Assembly (NCBI GenBank): GCA_000169075.1
Contig: AAVT01000011.1
Span: 28,467-92,466, forward strand
From: a marine gamma proteobacterium HTCC2143
GTDB taxonomy: Bacteria > Pseudomonadota > Gammaproteobacteria > Pseudomonadales > Dasaniaceae
Reading direction: 5' to 3'
Length of the DNA: 64,000 bases
Of this stretch, positions 35,363-45,715 are shown in pieces. Every line of letters begins with the position of its first letter. The stretch's first letter is position 1. The position numbers were made by a program, and so were the translations under genes. The notes beneath the pieces were generated by a model. It had not been told where the DNA came from and did not search any database. It saw only the letters and a program-made list of their open reading frames with translations.

Positions 35363-36696
35363 TTAATTGCGACGACCAATACCGATATATTTAAAGCCAC
35401 ATTCGGTCAGATATTTAGGGTCATACTGGTTACGGCCGTCAAAAATAAGTGGTGTGTTCATCAGCTCTTTCATTGCCGCAAAATCGGGCTGGCGAAATCG
35501 CTTCCACTCGGTAGCCAGTGCCAGCGCGTCGACCTCTTTGAGTACATCATATTGGTAGTCAATCATTTGCAAGCGACCCTGCTGCAACCATTCCTGTGGG
35601 AATTCCGCCGCGGCGGCCTCCTGGCGACCGGATCAAAAGCCAACACCGTAGCCCCCGCCTCTATCAGACGATTAATCAGTACAATAGACGGAGCCTCGCG
35701 CATATCATCCGTACCTGGCTTGAAGGCTAAGCCCCTCACGGCTATTTTTTTGCCGCTCAAATCACCAAGGTAGCTTATTATATTATCAAATAATTTATGC
35801 TTCTGTTGATTATTTCTTTGCTCAACGGCCGCCAGTAACGTTGGCTCAAAGCCTGCCTGTTCGGCTGAATGGACTAGTGCTTTTACATCTTTAGGAAAAC
35901 AGGAGCCCCCGTAACCACAGCCGGGGTAGATAAACGAGTAGCCAATACGACTGTCAGAACCGATACCCTTGCGGACATTTTCGACGTCTACATCTAGCCG
36001 ATCACACAAATTTGCCACTTCATTCATGAATGAAATTTTAGTGGCGAGCATCGCGTTAGCAGCATATTTGGTCATTTCTGCATCGCGGGTACCCATAAAC
36101 ATCATTCTGTCACGGGATTTTAAATAAGGGCTATAGAGCGCTGTCATTTTTTGCTCAGCTCTCTCGCTGTCTGTGCCAATCACCACTCGATCAGGGCGCA
36201 TAAAGTCGGCAACCGCCGCGCCTTCTTTCAAAAACTCAGGGTTACTTACCACGTCGCAGACAATATCCACCTCTCTTACAGCCAATTGTTGATCAATGGC
36301 TTGCTTGACTTTATCCGCAGTACCCACCGGTACCGTCGACTTATTAACCACGACGGCATAACCTTGAAGATAGCGACCAATATCACCCGCTACTGCCAGA
36401 ACATACTGCAAATCTGCCGAACCATCCTCTCCAGGGGGAGTGCCTACGGCAATAAAAATATACTCAGCTGCGCTAATTGCCTCGGCAATATTGGTGGTGA
36501 ACGACAATACCCCGTTATTAACGCCCGCTTTAACCATCGTCTCTAAGCCTGGTTCATAGATGGGGATGTCGCCATCGCGCAACCGTTGCAACTTAGCCTC
36601 GTCAATATCGACACAGACCACGTGGTTGCCCATCTCAGTAAAACATGTGCCGGTCACCAAGCCAACATATCCTGTTCCAATTACCGCTAGCCTCAC
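35363..36696 (-). pseudogene. ugd: UDP-glucose 6-dehydrogenase gene with single-base frameshift
   Basis: The first frame (36696 to about 35624) is a normal UDP-glucose dehydrogenase: 'GTGYVGLVTGTCFTEMG', 'VGTPPGEDGSADL', 'KSTVPVGTA', 'GYGGSCFPKDVKAL' with the catalytic cysteine, and 'LAFKPGTDDMREAPS'. After 'LAFDPVA' it shifts into nonsense. The correct C-terminus (EAAAAEFPQEWLQQGRLQMID..., ending 'FKYIGIGRRN') continues in another frame to 35363. Restoring one G to the plus-strand GG at 35623-35624 repairs the gene to about 444 residues, the normal length. The loss is at a short run (CCC to CC on the coding strand). It is a recent frameshift or a sequencing error. Confidence 0.9.
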
Positions 36697-36850
36697 AATC
36701 TAATCCCTTAACATCTCGCTTGTTTGTGAACTGCCCCAGAATCGCTACCTGCAAACCGTCATTAACTATTCGCCAGTGACACTTTATTAATAATGCTAGA
36801 CCAAGCGTAGCTGGAATCCCAGTACAATCAATCCCTTAATACGGCAATTG

Positions 36851-36880
36851 TTGGCGCGAAATGCCCTCTTCGATTACAAT
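36851..36880 (+). promoter_or_regulatory. Candidate sigma-70 promoter for fabA
   Basis: TTGGCG (36851-36856) and TACAAT (36875-36880) are separated by 18 bases, 46 bases upstream of the fabA start. No FabR- or FadR-like operator could be recognised nearby. Confidence 0.4.
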
Positions 36881-36926
36881 GGCCGCCTCTGGGGTTTGGC
36901 CTCACGTTCATTAACTGGAAGTTTTT

Positions 36927-37451
36927 ATGTCTGCTCACGAACAACACGCATTTTCCAAGGAAGATTTAGTCGCCTCTGGGCACGGCACTTTGTTTGGCGA
37001 GGGCTTTGCCCAGCTGCCAAAAGACAACATGCTAATGGTTGATCGCGTTATCAATATGACCAAAGATGGCGGCGAAAACGGCAAAGGTGAAATTATCGCC
37101 GAGTTGGATATTAATCCCGACCTATGGTTTTTTGATTGCCACTTTCAGGGTGACCCAGTGATGCCAGGTTGCTTAGGCCTGGATGCCATGTGGCAATTAG
37201 TGGGGTTTTACCTCGCATGGCGCGGCAATAAGGGTCGTGGTCGCGCGTTGGGCGCTGGAGAAATTAAATTCACCGGGCAGATTCTTCCCGATGCAAAAAA
37301 AGTCACTTATCACCTAACGCTAAAAAGGGTCATTGAACGCAAGCTGGTTATGGGTATTGCCGATGGAACAGTTGCCGTTGACGGCAAGGTTATCTATACC
37401 GCTAAAGACCTGCGAGTCGGCTTGTTTCAGTCGGAAGGCGCACCCTTTTAG
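36927..37451 (+). CDS. fabA: 3-hydroxydecanoyl-ACP dehydratase/isomerase
   Basis: The 174-residue hot-dog protein has the catalytic histidine motif '[24 protein letters not shown]' region (His near 72, Asp near 85) and '[13 protein letters not shown]'. It dehydrates 3-hydroxydecanoyl-ACP and isomerises the double bond, starting unsaturated fatty acid synthesis. The ATG follows GGAAG. It pairs with fabB 93 bases downstream, the usual gammaproteobacterial FabA/FabB unit. Confidence 0.97.
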   Translation: MSAHEQHAFSKEDLVASGHGTLFGEGFAQLPKDNMLMVDRVINMTKDGGENGKGEIIAELDINPDLWFFDCHFQGDPVMPGCLGLDAMWQLVGFYLAWRGNKGRGRALGAGEIKFTGQILPDAKKVTYHLTLKRVIERKLVMGIADGTVAVDGKVIYTAKDLRVGLFQSEGAPF

Positions 37452-37543
37452 GGCCAGTTACCCGCTAAGCTGCTATTGAACCCTAAGCCGTAATATAAAC
37501 ACGATAATAAAAACTGATCAGGCACTATAAAACGAGGTAAGTC

Positions 37544-38761
37544 ATGAAACGAGCTGTTATCACCGGTCTGGGCATTGCGTCCTGCATAGGTACGGATACA
37601 ACCAGTGTGCTTGAATCTCTGAAAGCAGGTACGTCTGGTATTCGTTTTCGGGAAGATTATAAGGAAATTGGCTTACGCAGCCACGTTGCTGGCACCATTG
37701 ATATTGACTTTAAAGACCATATCGAGCGCAAACAGCTTCGGTTTATGGGGGATGCCGCCGGTTATGCCTTTATATCGATGCAACAAGCGATTGAAGACGC
37801 AGGCTTAAGCGAAGAGCAGGTATCCAATGTTCGCAGCGGCATTATTGCCGGCTCCGGCGGAGCGTCGTCAGCCAACTTGATTGAGTCAGCAGATATTCTC
37901 AGGGCAAAAGGCGTGAAACGTATTGGGCCTTATCGAGTCACCCAGACCATGGGCAGCACAGTATCTGCCTGTCTTGCGACACCGTTTAAGATCAAAGGGG
38001 TTAACTACTCGATCTCCTCTGCTTGCGCGACCAGCGCTCACTGTATTGGCAATGCACTGGAACTGATTCAGCTAGGCAAACAAGATATTATTTTTGCCGG
38101 CGGCGGTGAAGAAGAACACTGGAGTTTGAGCTGTCTGTTTGATGCCATGGGCGCACTCTCGACGAAATACAATGACACTCCAGAACAGGCCTCTCGGGCC
38201 TATGATGCAGATAGAGATGGGTTTGTTATCTCCGGTGGCGGCGGCATGGTGGTGGTTGAAGAACTCGAACACGCCCTCGCCCGCGGTGCAAAAATTTATG
38301 CGGAAGTTGTTGGCTATGGCGCCACATCCGATGGTTACGATATGGTAGCCCCAAGCGGCGAAGGTGCCGTTCGCTGTATGGCGCAGGCACTCGCCACGGT
38401 GGAAGGCCCACTGGACTACATCAACTCTCACGGCACTTCGACGCCGGCAGGCGATATTCAGGAACTGAAAGCGATTGTTTCAGCCTTTGGCGACAACTCA
38501 CCGATGATCAGCTCCACTAAATCACTGACCGGACACTCGCTGGGTGCAACCGGCGTCCAGGAAGCGATCTATTCATTGCTGATGATGGAAAATAATTTTG
38601 TCTGCGCATCGGCCAACATCGAGAACCTGGACCCTGAAGCCGCCTCATTGAATATCGTTCGCGAACGACAAGACAATGTCAATATTCAGCGCGCTATGTC
38701 TAACAGCTTTGGCTTTGGCGGTACCAATGCCAGTCTAGTCTTCCAGAAGTACACAGACTAA
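37544..38761 (+). CDS. fabB: 3-oxoacyl-ACP synthase I
   Basis: The 405-residue ketosynthase has the active cysteine in '[14 protein letters not shown]' (near 161) and the two histidines in '[11 protein letters not shown]' and '[12 protein letters not shown]'. It ends in the '[14 protein letters not shown]' motif. It extends cis-unsaturated acyl-ACP made by FabA. Length and motifs fit FabB rather than FabF. A GAGGT ribosome site precedes the start. A hairpin follows the stop. Confidence 0.97.
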   Translation: MKRAVITGLGIASCIGTDTTSVLESLKAGTSGIRFREDYKEIGLRSHVAGTIDIDFKDHIERKQLRFMGDAAGYAFISMQQAIEDAGLSEEQVSNVRSGIIAGSGGASSANLIESADILRAKGVKRIGPYRVTQTMGSTVSACLATPFKIKGVNYSISSACATSAHCIGNALELIQLGKQDIIFAGGGEEEHWSLSCLFDAMGALSTKYNDTPEQASRAYDADRDGFVISGGGGMVVVEELEHALARGAKIYAEVVGYGATSDGYDMVAPSGEGAVRCMAQALATVEGPLDYINSHGTSTPAGDIQELKAIVSAFGDNSPMISSTKSLTGHSLGATGVQEAIYSLLMMENNFVCASANIENLDPEAASLNIVRERQDNVNIQRAMSNSFGFGGTNASLVFQKYTD

Positions 38762-39364
38762 GTTCATCGCTGGCTACAAATGGAAAAGTACCTGGCAACC
38801 GGTACTTTGACAAACCTCTGCGGCTGAACCTCTACTGGTTGACTTTAAGATGCCAATGACAGGATTCTAGCCCGAGAATCCAGTCGGACATCACCAATCC
38901 ACAGCCCTTCTTCCCTCGTCCATGCCAGAGCCTTAAGGCGCTTCGCTGTCTCTTCCACCCCCTCGGCCTGGTCTTTAATAGTCCTCAGTGGCGCCCGACC
39001 TGCTGCTCCCACATTGTGCTGAATTCTGGGATAATTTGACCTAACCCAACCGAACCAAATCCAATCCAATGGACGACTCTTTTATCATTGCACTATATTA
39101 AAACGAATTGATTCTACGTTTAATTCAGGCGGCGTTACTCGATACTGATGTCCGATGCTGCGCCGCGCGATAACGCTACTGTGCCCTCAGAATACGGCGG
39201 TAAAAGACCATGCAATGATGTTATTGCGGAACGTAAAAGATGGGGGCTGAATAAGCGACTGAGACCGGCTGTTTTTCAAGTCGAGCTCAGGGAGTAAAGA
39301 AGGTAGCCCGGAGGGCCGTCAACTGCCGAGCAAGGACATTACTCCATTATCAGGTTAAGGTTCA
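38762..39364. other. Intergenic region without recognisable genes
   Basis: This 603-bp gap lies between the convergent fabB and moeA genes. It contains the hairpin at 38785-38808 and a pyrimidine/A-rich low-complexity patch near 39040-39070. A 74-codon minus-strand frame (38845-39069) has no ribosome site or family pattern. No tRNA or known RNA was recognised. Confidence 0.5.
38785..38808 (+). terminator. Hairpin after fabB, possible weak terminator
   Basis: AAAGTACC (38785-38792) pairs with GGTACTTT (38801-38808) around an 8-base loop, 24 bases after the fabB stop. The T-run is short, so termination would be weak. Confidence 0.4.
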
Positions 39365-40591
39365 TCAGCCCCCAACAAGACCACTCAATAACAGCACGTC
39401 GACGCGAGCACCGCGGGTAATAGTGGTATTCGGCGGTAATACCATCAAAGCATTTGCCCAGCTGGTTGACGCCAGTACCCCCGAGCTTTGGTTATCATAG
39501 AGACAAACGCTTGCAACGCCTTCATCAACAGACACGAAGGCGCGCAAATACTCCTGGCGGGATCCGCGTTGATGCCAATCAAATTGCGCCGTTGCGGTTG
39601 TCATGACCGGTGCAACATCACTCTGACCCTGCTTGCGTAATAGATAGGGCCGCGCTAGTAAACAAAAGGTGACAAATACCGATGAAGGATTGCCCGGGAG
39701 ACCAAAAAACGGGGTGCTGCCTACGGCACCAAACGCCAGTGGTTTACCCGGTTTAATATTCAACTTCCACAACCCCAGCTGCCCTAACGATTCAACGGCC
39801 GCTTTGACATGGTCTTCTTCGCCAACAGAAACACCGCCGGAGGAAATAATGACATCAGCTTGCGCCGACAAACTTTGCAGCTGATCACAGGTCGTTTGGA
39901 AATCATCTTCGACAATCCCACCATCGATCACCTCGCAACCCAGCGCGATTAAGAATGCCGTTAAGGTGTAACGATTGGAGTTGTATATCTGCCCGCTAGC
40001 TAACGACTGCCCCGGCTCCACCAATTCGTCACCGGTTGATAACACCGCCACTTTTAACCGCGTAAAGACCTCTACCTCGGTGACACCAATTGACGCAAGC
40101 AGGCCAATTTCCTGGGGCTGGATTCGTTTGCCACAACCAACAACGACTGACCCTTTGGCGATGTCCTGCCCCATCGGTCGAATATGCTGCCCCAGCTTAA
40201 CCTCACTCCTGTCAACGCGAACTACCTCGCCCCGTGTTTCAGTATCCTCTTGCATAACAACTGAGTCGGCACCGGGCGGAATGGCTGCGCCGGTAAAAAT
40301 ACGGGCCGCAGTACCCACTTTTAGAGGCTTACCCATTTGACCGGCGGGGATACGCTGAGCAATAAGCAATTCGTTCAATGGTTCCAAGTCGTCTAGGCGT
40401 ATCGCATATCCGTCCATAGCGCTATTGTCGCAGGGAGGCACATTAATAGCAGCCACCTTGTCGATGGCTATCACTCGCCCAAGAGATTGCAGCAAGGGTA
40501 CCGTTTCAACGGTGGCGACGGGGACTACTGTGTCGAGAATTTTCGCCAGCGCTTGATCTACCGACATCAGGGGTTGTTTAGTGATGGACAT
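39365..40591 (-). CDS. moeA: Molybdopterin molybdenumtransferase
   Basis: The 408-residue protein has the MoeA pattern: 'CDNSAMDGYAIRLDDL' near residues 54-69, 'PAGQMGKPLKVGTAARIFTGAAIPPGADSVVMQED', the MoCF domain 'VAVLSTGDELVEPG' and 'DVIISSGGVSVGEEDHV', and 'FGLPGNPSSVFVTF'. It inserts molybdate into adenylylated molybdopterin. It follows moaB by 16 bases on the same strand, so the two form a cofactor operon. Confidence 0.95.
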   Translation of the reverse strand: MSITKQPLMSVDQALAKILDTVVPVATVETVPLLQSLGRVIAIDKVAAINVPPCDNSAMDGYAIRLDDLEPLNELLIAQRIPAGQMGKPLKVGTAARIFTGAAIPPGADSVVMQEDTETRGEVVRVDRSEVKLGQHIRPMGQDIAKGSVVVGCGKRIQPQEIGLLASIGVTEVEVFTRLKVAVLSTGDELVEPGQSLASGQIYNSNRYTLTAFLIALGCEVIDGGIVEDDFQTTCDQLQSLSAQADVIISSGGVSVGEEDHVKAAVESLGQLGLWKLNIKPGKPLAFGAVGSTPFFGLPGNPSSVFVTFCLLARPYLLRKQGQSDVAPVMTTATAQFDWHQRGSRQEYLRAFVSVDEGVASVCLYDNQSSGVLASTSWANALMVLPPNTTITRGARVDVLLLSGLVGG

Positions 40592-40607
40592 CGTTGCGGC
40601 TGACTCT

Positions 40608-41132
40608 TTAAGGCTGCTGCTGACGAGTTTTCAGCACGCCGACAAAATTACAGGGACGATAACTACTATCGAGCTGCTCTCTAATGATTTTGCCCCAGGC
40701 GGTCTGACAGGCACCGGTCGAGCCCGGCATACAAAATATAACTGTTTCGTTAGCGAGACCCGCAAGCGCTCTTGATTGCACCGTTGACGTGCCTATTTCG
40801 TCATACGATAAATAACGAAACAACTCGCCGAATCCCTCGACGGTTTTGTCGAATAACACGCTGATCGCTTCGGGTGTGGAGTCACGACCGGTGAAACCTG
40901 TTCCCCCTGTTACCAATATCGCCTGTACCGACGCATTGGCAATCCACTGGGAGGCTACTGCGCGAATTTTATAGATGTCATCAATAACAATCTGCTTGTC
41001 AATTAATTGGTGCCCCTCCTGCTTTAAGCTCTCAACCAAATATTGTCCGGAGGTGTCATTGTCTTCGCTGCGGGTATCTGAAACGGTGAGTACAGCAACA
41101 CCCAGACTTTGAAATTCACTACTGGCGGTCAT
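40608..41132 (-). CDS. moaB: Molybdenum cofactor biosynthesis protein B
   Basis: The 174-residue MoaB/MogA-fold protein has 'VAVLTVSDTRSEDNDTSGQYL', 'LVTGGTGFTGRDSTPEAI', 'GFGELFRYLSYDEIGTSTVQSRALAG' and 'CMPGSTGACQTAW', the ATP- and pterin-binding motifs. It takes part in the adenylation or binding of molybdopterin before MoeA. Its start overlaps the stop of the RmlD-like gene by ATGA (41129-41132). Confidence 0.95.
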   Translation of the reverse strand: MTASSEFQSLGVAVLTVSDTRSEDNDTSGQYLVESLKQEGHQLIDKQIVIDDIYKIRAVASQWIANASVQAILVTGGTGFTGRDSTPEAISVLFDKTVEGFGELFRYLSYDEIGTSTVQSRALAGLANETVIFCMPGSTGACQTAWGKIIREQLDSSYRPCNFVGVLKTRQQQP

Positions 41133-42001
41133 GATGTTTCCTCACTCAGGGACGCGGCGTTATTGTCAAAAATTTTCTTTATCGTGGGCACGACAAATGC
41201 GCGCCAGGGTAATTGTTTGATCCCAAACGTATTGAGAATTTTTTCGCTACTAAGTATTGGCCGCGACCAATCCGTATTACGCTCGTCCGAAGGCTCCAGC
41301 ATCAGTGGACGGGGACCCGATTCGGCGTATTGAGAAACCACTGCCAGCGCTGTCTCTGCAAACTGGTGACTACTCGCTGGATCTGAACTGCAGTAATGGT
41401 AGGTGCCCCAGCTCTCACAGCCACAACTCAGCTGATCAATCATTGCCGAGATAACACGAGCCAGATCCTTGGTATGCATGGGACAGCTATTGTCGAGACT
41501 CGACAGACTAATGGGATCACCTTGCCTAAATTGTGTCATCAATTCTGTTAGCAAATTACCATCAGCACTGCTGAACAAAGGGCCGATGCGCAAAATAATA
41601 TGATGGCTGCAGCTACCGCGCAGTAGCTCTTCCATTCGCGACAACATTGCCCCTATCTGACTGGCGGGAACAACCATGTCTGTCTCTTTAAAACGGCGAC
41701 TACTGCCACCATCAAAGACCTGACCGGTGGACAACTGAATCATCGGGACATGGGCTCCCTCGCAAGCGCGGGCTAGGGACACCATAGAGTCGAGGTAGGC
41801 TTCATCAGGTCGATGCTGCAGACATTCCAATGTTAGGGCATTAACAACGATATCGACGTCTTCCGATATTTGCCAGCCATTAGCCGGGGGGGTTGCCGAT
41901 ATCTCGTTGCCAGGGGCAGCAACATAATGACCGCGAATAGCCAGCTGTGCTTCTAATGCATCGCGAATCTGCCCCTTAAGAGCAATGATTTGTACCTTCA
42001 C
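41129..42001 (-). CDS. RmlD-like NAD(P)-binding reductase family protein
   Basis: The 290-residue protein is similar in pattern to dTDP-4-dehydrorhamnose reductases (RmlD_sub_bind): 'DIVVNALTLECLQ', 'VPMIQLSTGQVFDGG', 'RRFKETDMVVPASQIG', 'HIILRIGPLFS' and 'TYHYCSSDPAS'. The Y-x-x-x-K pair is not in its usual place: 'PASQIGAMLSRMEELL' replaces the 'YGxSKxxGE' helix, so reductase activity is doubtful. The N-terminal GxxGxxG is also weak ('ALKGQIRDALEAQL'). It overlaps moaB, so it is co-expressed with molybdenum-cofactor genes rather than with rhamnose genes. Function unknown. Confidence 0.7.
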   Translation of the reverse strand: MKVQIIALKGQIRDALEAQLAIRGHYVAAPGNEISATPPANGWQISEDVDIVVNALTLECLQHRPDEAYLDSMVSLARACEGAHVPMIQLSTGQVFDGGSSRRFKETDMVVPASQIGAMLSRMEELLRGSCSHHIILRIGPLFSSADGNLLTELMTQFRQGDPISLSSLDNSCPMHTKDLARVISAMIDQLSCGCESWGTYHYCSSDPASSHQFAETALAVVSQYAESGPRPLMLEPSDERNTDWSRPILSSEKILNTFGIKQLPWRAFVVPTIKKIFDNNAASLSEETS

Positions 42002-42013
42002 CGAATTACAGCC

Positions 42014-42598
42014 CTAGAAAGGAATATCGTCGTCAAAATCGTCAAAGTTGCCGGAGGGAGCGGTAGGCTGCGGCGCTTGTTGTTGAGGCGCCTGTTGCTG
42101 TCGCTGCTGTCGCTGCTGTTGCTGTTGTTGCTGCGGAGCCTGCTGCTGTTGTTGCTGTTGTTGCTGTTGTTGCTGTTGCTGCTGCTGCTGTGGTGCCTGC
42201 TGAGGAGCGGACTGGCCATAACCATCGTTTTGATACCCGCCTGCCTGCGGCGCGCCACCGCCTTTACTGTCTAGCATTTGTAGCTCATTGGCCACAATTT
42301 CAGTGGTGTAGCGATCCTGCCCACCCTGATCCTGCCATTTGCGAGTGCGCAATGAACCCTCTAGATACACCTTCGACCCTTTATTAAGGTACTGGCCGGC
42401 AATTTCAGCCAGCCGATTAAAAAACACGATGCGATGCCACTCGGTTCGCTCTTGCTGCTGGCCGGTCTGTTTGTCCTTCCAGCTTTCAGAGGTTGCCAAG
42501 GTTATGTTGGTGACAGCGTTGCCATTGGGCATGGATTTTTGTTCAGGGTCATTACCCAGATTGCCAATTAAGATAACTTTATTGATGCCGCGGGCCAT
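42014..42598 (-). CDS. ssb: Single-stranded DNA-binding protein with poly-glutamine linker
   Basis: The start is the ATG at 42598 ([15 protein letters not shown]), with GGAG upstream. Residues 1-110 form the OB fold ('[19 protein letters not shown]', '[20 protein letters not shown]', '[20 protein letters not shown]'). The linker that follows is almost only Q, P, A and R and contains 17 consecutive glutamines. The protein ends in the conserved acidic tip 'DFDDDIPF' that recruits repair and replication partners. It lies divergent to uvrA, as in other gammaproteobacteria. Confidence 0.96.
   Translation of the reverse strand: MARGINKVILIGNLGNDPEQKSMPNGNAVTNITLATSESWKDKQTGQQQERTEWHRIVFFNRLAEIAGQYLNKGSKVYLEGSLRTRKWQDQGGQDRYTTEIVANELQMLDSKGGGAPQAGGYQNDGYGQSAPQQAPQQQQQQQQQQQQQQQQQAPQQQQQQQRQQRQQQAPQQQAPQPTAPSGNFDDFDDDIPF
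42140..42190. repeat. CAG/CAA trinucleotide run coding 17 glutamines in ssb
   Basis: On the plus strand 17 consecutive CTG or TTG triplets run from 42140 to 42190. Neighbouring CTG/TTG runs flank it (about 42085-42132). Mixed codons reduce, but do not remove, the chance of slippage. Confidence 0.9.
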
Positions 42599-42815
42599 GG
42601 AAATCTCCAAAATGTCGTACAGTCAGATTCGCAAACTAATGGATCGACTATACCGTCTGGCTGGGCGCACTTCCAGCTTTAAGTCACTTCGCCAACGACT
42701 ATCGACCGACACTGATTTTTTGTTTGATAAAAGAGGCCACGCAACCGCCACAATTTAGTACAATGTTCGGTTCACGGCGATATGGCTGCCGACAGCTTCA
42801 CATTAGAGACACTGC

Positions 42816-45638
42816 ATGGATACAATCATAGTACGCGGCGCACGAACCCACAATTTGAAGAATATCGATTTGGATATTCCCCGCGATAAATTGGTAGTCA
42901 TTACCGGACTGTCGGGCTCTGGGAAATCATCATTGGCATTTGACACCCTCTATGCAGAAGGCCAGCGCCGCTACGTAGAGTCACTATCAACCTATGCGCG
43001 CCAGTTTTTGTCGATGATGGAAAAGCCCGATATCGACCACATTGAAGGCTTATCACCGGCGATTTCTATCGAGCAGAAATCGACATCACACAATCCGCGC
43101 TCTACCGTTGGCACTATCACTGAGATATACGATTATTTGCGACTGCTGTATGCCCGCGTTGGCGAGCCGCGCTGCCCGGATCACAACGTCACACTGGAGG
43201 CACAAACAATTAGCCAGATGGTAGATGCCGTACTGGAATTACCGGAAGGTAGTAAGCTAATGTTGCTGGCACCAATCGTCAAAGAGCGTAAAGGTGAACA
43301 CTTACATGTTTTCGAACAGCTGCGTGCTAATGGTTTTGTTCGCGCGCGCGTTGATAGTCGGGTGGTGGAACTGGATGATGTTCCCGACCTGGAGAAAAAC
43401 AAAAAGCATACTATTGAAGCTGTTGTCGATCGCTTTAAGGTCAGGGATGACTTGCAAATTCGCCTGGCCGAGTCGTTTGAAACGGCAGTTGAGCTGGGCG
43501 GTGGCAATGCGACCATCAGCTATATGGATGATGACAACGACGATATTGTTTTTTCATCATTGTTTGCCTGCCCACAGTGCGGCTACAGCATCAGCGAATT
43601 AGAGCCTAGATTATTCTCCTTTAACAACCCGGCTGGGGCCTGTGACGGTTGTGACGGCTTGGGCGTCAAACAATATTTTGACCAGAGCCGGCTGGTGCTG
43701 CATCCCGAAGCAAGCCTAGCTGAGGGTGCCATTAGGGGTTGGGATAGACGCAGTGTCTACTATTTTCATATGCTGAAATCATTGGCGGACCACTACGATT
43801 TTGATATAGATACACCCTACAACCTGCTAGACAAAAAGCACCAAAAAACGATTTTACAGGGATCAGGAAAAGAAGAAGTCAGCTTCAGTTATGTTAATGA
43901 TCGGGGTGATATTTTTCAACGCACTCACACCTTTGAAGGCATCATTCCCAATATTGAACGCCGCTATCGCGACACCGATTCGCAAATGGTTCGGGAAGAA
44001 CTGGCCAAATACCTCAGCTCTCAATCTTGCCCCGACTGCAAGGGCACTCGCCTTCGAAAAGAAGCTCGCAATGTGTTTATTAAAGACCGTGATTTACCCT
44101 CTATTGTGGCGATGCCTGTAGGTGAAGCTAGGGACTATTTTGAAACATTAAAGCTGCGCGGGCGACAGGGAAAAATTGCCGAGAAAATTCTCAAGGAACT
44201 CCGTGATCGTTTTACTTTTTTGGTCGATGTTGGCCTCAACTACCTCACCTTAAACCGCAGTGCCGACACCCTATCTGGCGGAGAAGCACAACGTATTCGT
44301 CTCGCCAGCCAGATTGGCGCCGGACTCGTTGGCGTCATGTATATTCTTGACGAGCCCTCCATCGGGCTCCATCAACGCGACAATGCACGACTGCTAAAAA
44401 CACTGGTTCATTTACGCGACATTGGCAATACGGTGATCGTTGTTGAACATGACGAAGAGGCCATACGTCTGGCAGATCATGTCATTGATATTGGCCCTGG
44501 CGCCGGTATTCATGGCGGCGAGGTGGTCGCCCAGGGTGACTACAAAACCATACTCAAGGCTAAAAAATCCCTAACCGCGCAGTACCTGTCCGGTAAAAAA
44601 CAGATTCCCATACCGAAACAGCGTACTCCCTATAATCCGGAAAACCTACTCACGCTATCATCCGCCAGCGGCAACAACCTGCAGAACGTCACTCTCAACA
44701 TTCCGCTCGGACTAATGACCTGTGTTACCGGCGTATCCGGCTCGGGTAAATCGACGCTGATTAATGGCACTCTCTATCCGCTGGCGGCAACAGAACTAAA
44801 TGGCGCCAGTACGTTAACGGCAGCACCCTACGAAGACATTACCGGACTTGATCGGGTCGACAAGTGTATTGATATTGATCAGAGCCCCATCGGCAGAACG
44901 CCACGCTCTAACCCAGCAACCTATACCGGGATATTTACTCCGGTCAGGGATTTATTCTCCGGCACACATGAAGCCCGGTCTCGCGGCTACAAACCGGGAC
45001 GCTTCAGCTTTAATGTCAAGGGCGGACGCTGTGAAGCATGCCAGGGTGACGGTGTAACCAAAGTAGAAATGCATTTTCTCCCTGATGTCTATGTTCCCTG
45101 TGATGTTTGTAAAGGTAAACGCTATAACCGTGAAACACTAGAAATCCGTTATAAAGGTAAAAATATTCACGAAGTACTCGATATGACCATCGAAGAAGGC
45201 TCTGAATTTTTCACGAACATACCGGCTATTGCCAAGAAACTGCAAACACTGGTTGATGTCGGGCTCTCTTACATTCGCCTCGGTCAAGCGGCAACCACCT
45301 TATCGGGTGGAGAAGCTCAGCGGGTTAAACTCTCCAAGGAACTATCAAAGCGGGATACCGGTAAAACCCTGTATATACTCGATGAGCCGACTACCGGTTT
45401 ACACTTTCATGATATTCAGCAGTTGCTTAATGTTTTGCACCGATTGCGCGACCACGGCAATACCATCGTCGTCATTGAACACAATCTGGATGTCATCAAA
45501 ACAGCAGACTGGGTTGTTGATCTGGGACCCGAAGGCGGAAGTGGCGGCGGGCAAATTATTGCCACCGGCACGCCAGAGACAGTCGCAAAGAACAAAAAAT
45601 CGTTTACCGGACAGTTTTTGAAACCAATGCTGGGATAA
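42816..45638 (+). CDS. uvrA: Excinuclease ABC subunit A
   Basis: The 940-residue protein begins '[17 protein letters not shown]' and has two ABC ATPase modules. Walker A is '[15 protein letters not shown]' near 31 and '[15 protein letters not shown]' near 640; the two signature motifs are '[13 protein letters not shown]' and '[13 protein letters not shown]', and there are zinc-binding CxxC pairs. It recognises bulky DNA lesions with UvrB. No canonical LexA box (CTGT-N8-ACAG) was found in the 217-bp gap shared with ssb. Confidence 0.98.
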   Translation: MDTIIVRGARTHNLKNIDLDIPRDKLVVITGLSGSGKSSLAFDTLYAEGQRRYVESLSTYARQFLSMMEKPDIDHIEGLSPAISIEQKSTSHNPRSTVGTITEIYDYLRLLYARVGEPRCPDHNVTLEAQTISQMVDAVLELPEGSKLMLLAPIVKERKGEHLHVFEQLRANGFVRARVDSRVVELDDVPDLEKNKKHTIEAVVDRFKVRDDLQIRLAESFETAVELGGGNATISYMDDDNDDIVFSSLFACPQCGYSISELEPRLFSFNNPAGACDGCDGLGVKQYFDQSRLVLHPEASLAEGAIRGWDRRSVYYFHMLKSLADHYDFDIDTPYNLLDKKHQKTILQGSGKEEVSFSYVNDRGDIFQRTHTFEGIIPNIERRYRDTDSQMVREELAKYLSSQSCPDCKGTRLRKEARNVFIKDRDLPSIVAMPVGEARDYFETLKLRGRQGKIAEKILKELRDRFTFLVDVGLNYLTLNRSADTLSGGEAQRIRLASQIGAGLVGVMYILDEPSIGLHQRDNARLLKTLVHLRDIGNTVIVVEHDEEAIRLADHVIDIGPGAGIHGGEVVAQGDYKTILKAKKSLTAQYLSGKKQIPIPKQRTPYNPENLLTLSSASGNNLQNVTLNIPLGLMTCVTGVSGSGKSTLINGTLYPLAATELNGASTLTAAPYEDITGLDRVDKCIDIDQSPIGRTPRSNPATYTGIFTPVRDLFSGTHEARSRGYKPGRFSFNVKGGRCEACQGDGVTKVEMHFLPDVYVPCDVCKGKRYNRETLEIRYKGKNIHEVLDMTIEEGSEFFTNIPAIAKKLQTLVDVGLSYIRLGQAATTLSGGEAQRVKLSKELSKRDTGKTLYILDEPTTGLHFHDIQQLLNVLHRLRDHGNTIVVIEHNLDVIKTADWVVDLGPEGGSGGGQIIATGTPETVAKNKKSFTGQFLKPMLG

Positions 45639-45715
45639 AACTCACGGTAGACAAAATTAAATACGCAAGCCACAGCTTTCGTTTCATACGAAAAAAATCT
45701 GTACAGGAGTCAACG

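Noticed and set aside
38845..39069. 74-codon minus-strand frame after fabB
   Set aside because: There is no ribosome site and no recognisable family, and its start lies in low-complexity sequence.
39243..39373. GGGGGCTGA/TCAGCCCCC inverted repeat near the moeA end
   Set aside because: The arms are over 110 bases apart and one is inside the moeA coding end, so this is probably chance.
42599..42815. LexA/SOS box between ssb and uvrA
   Set aside because: Searched for CTGT-N8-ACAG and found no acceptable match, although this pair is SOS-controlled in some relatives.
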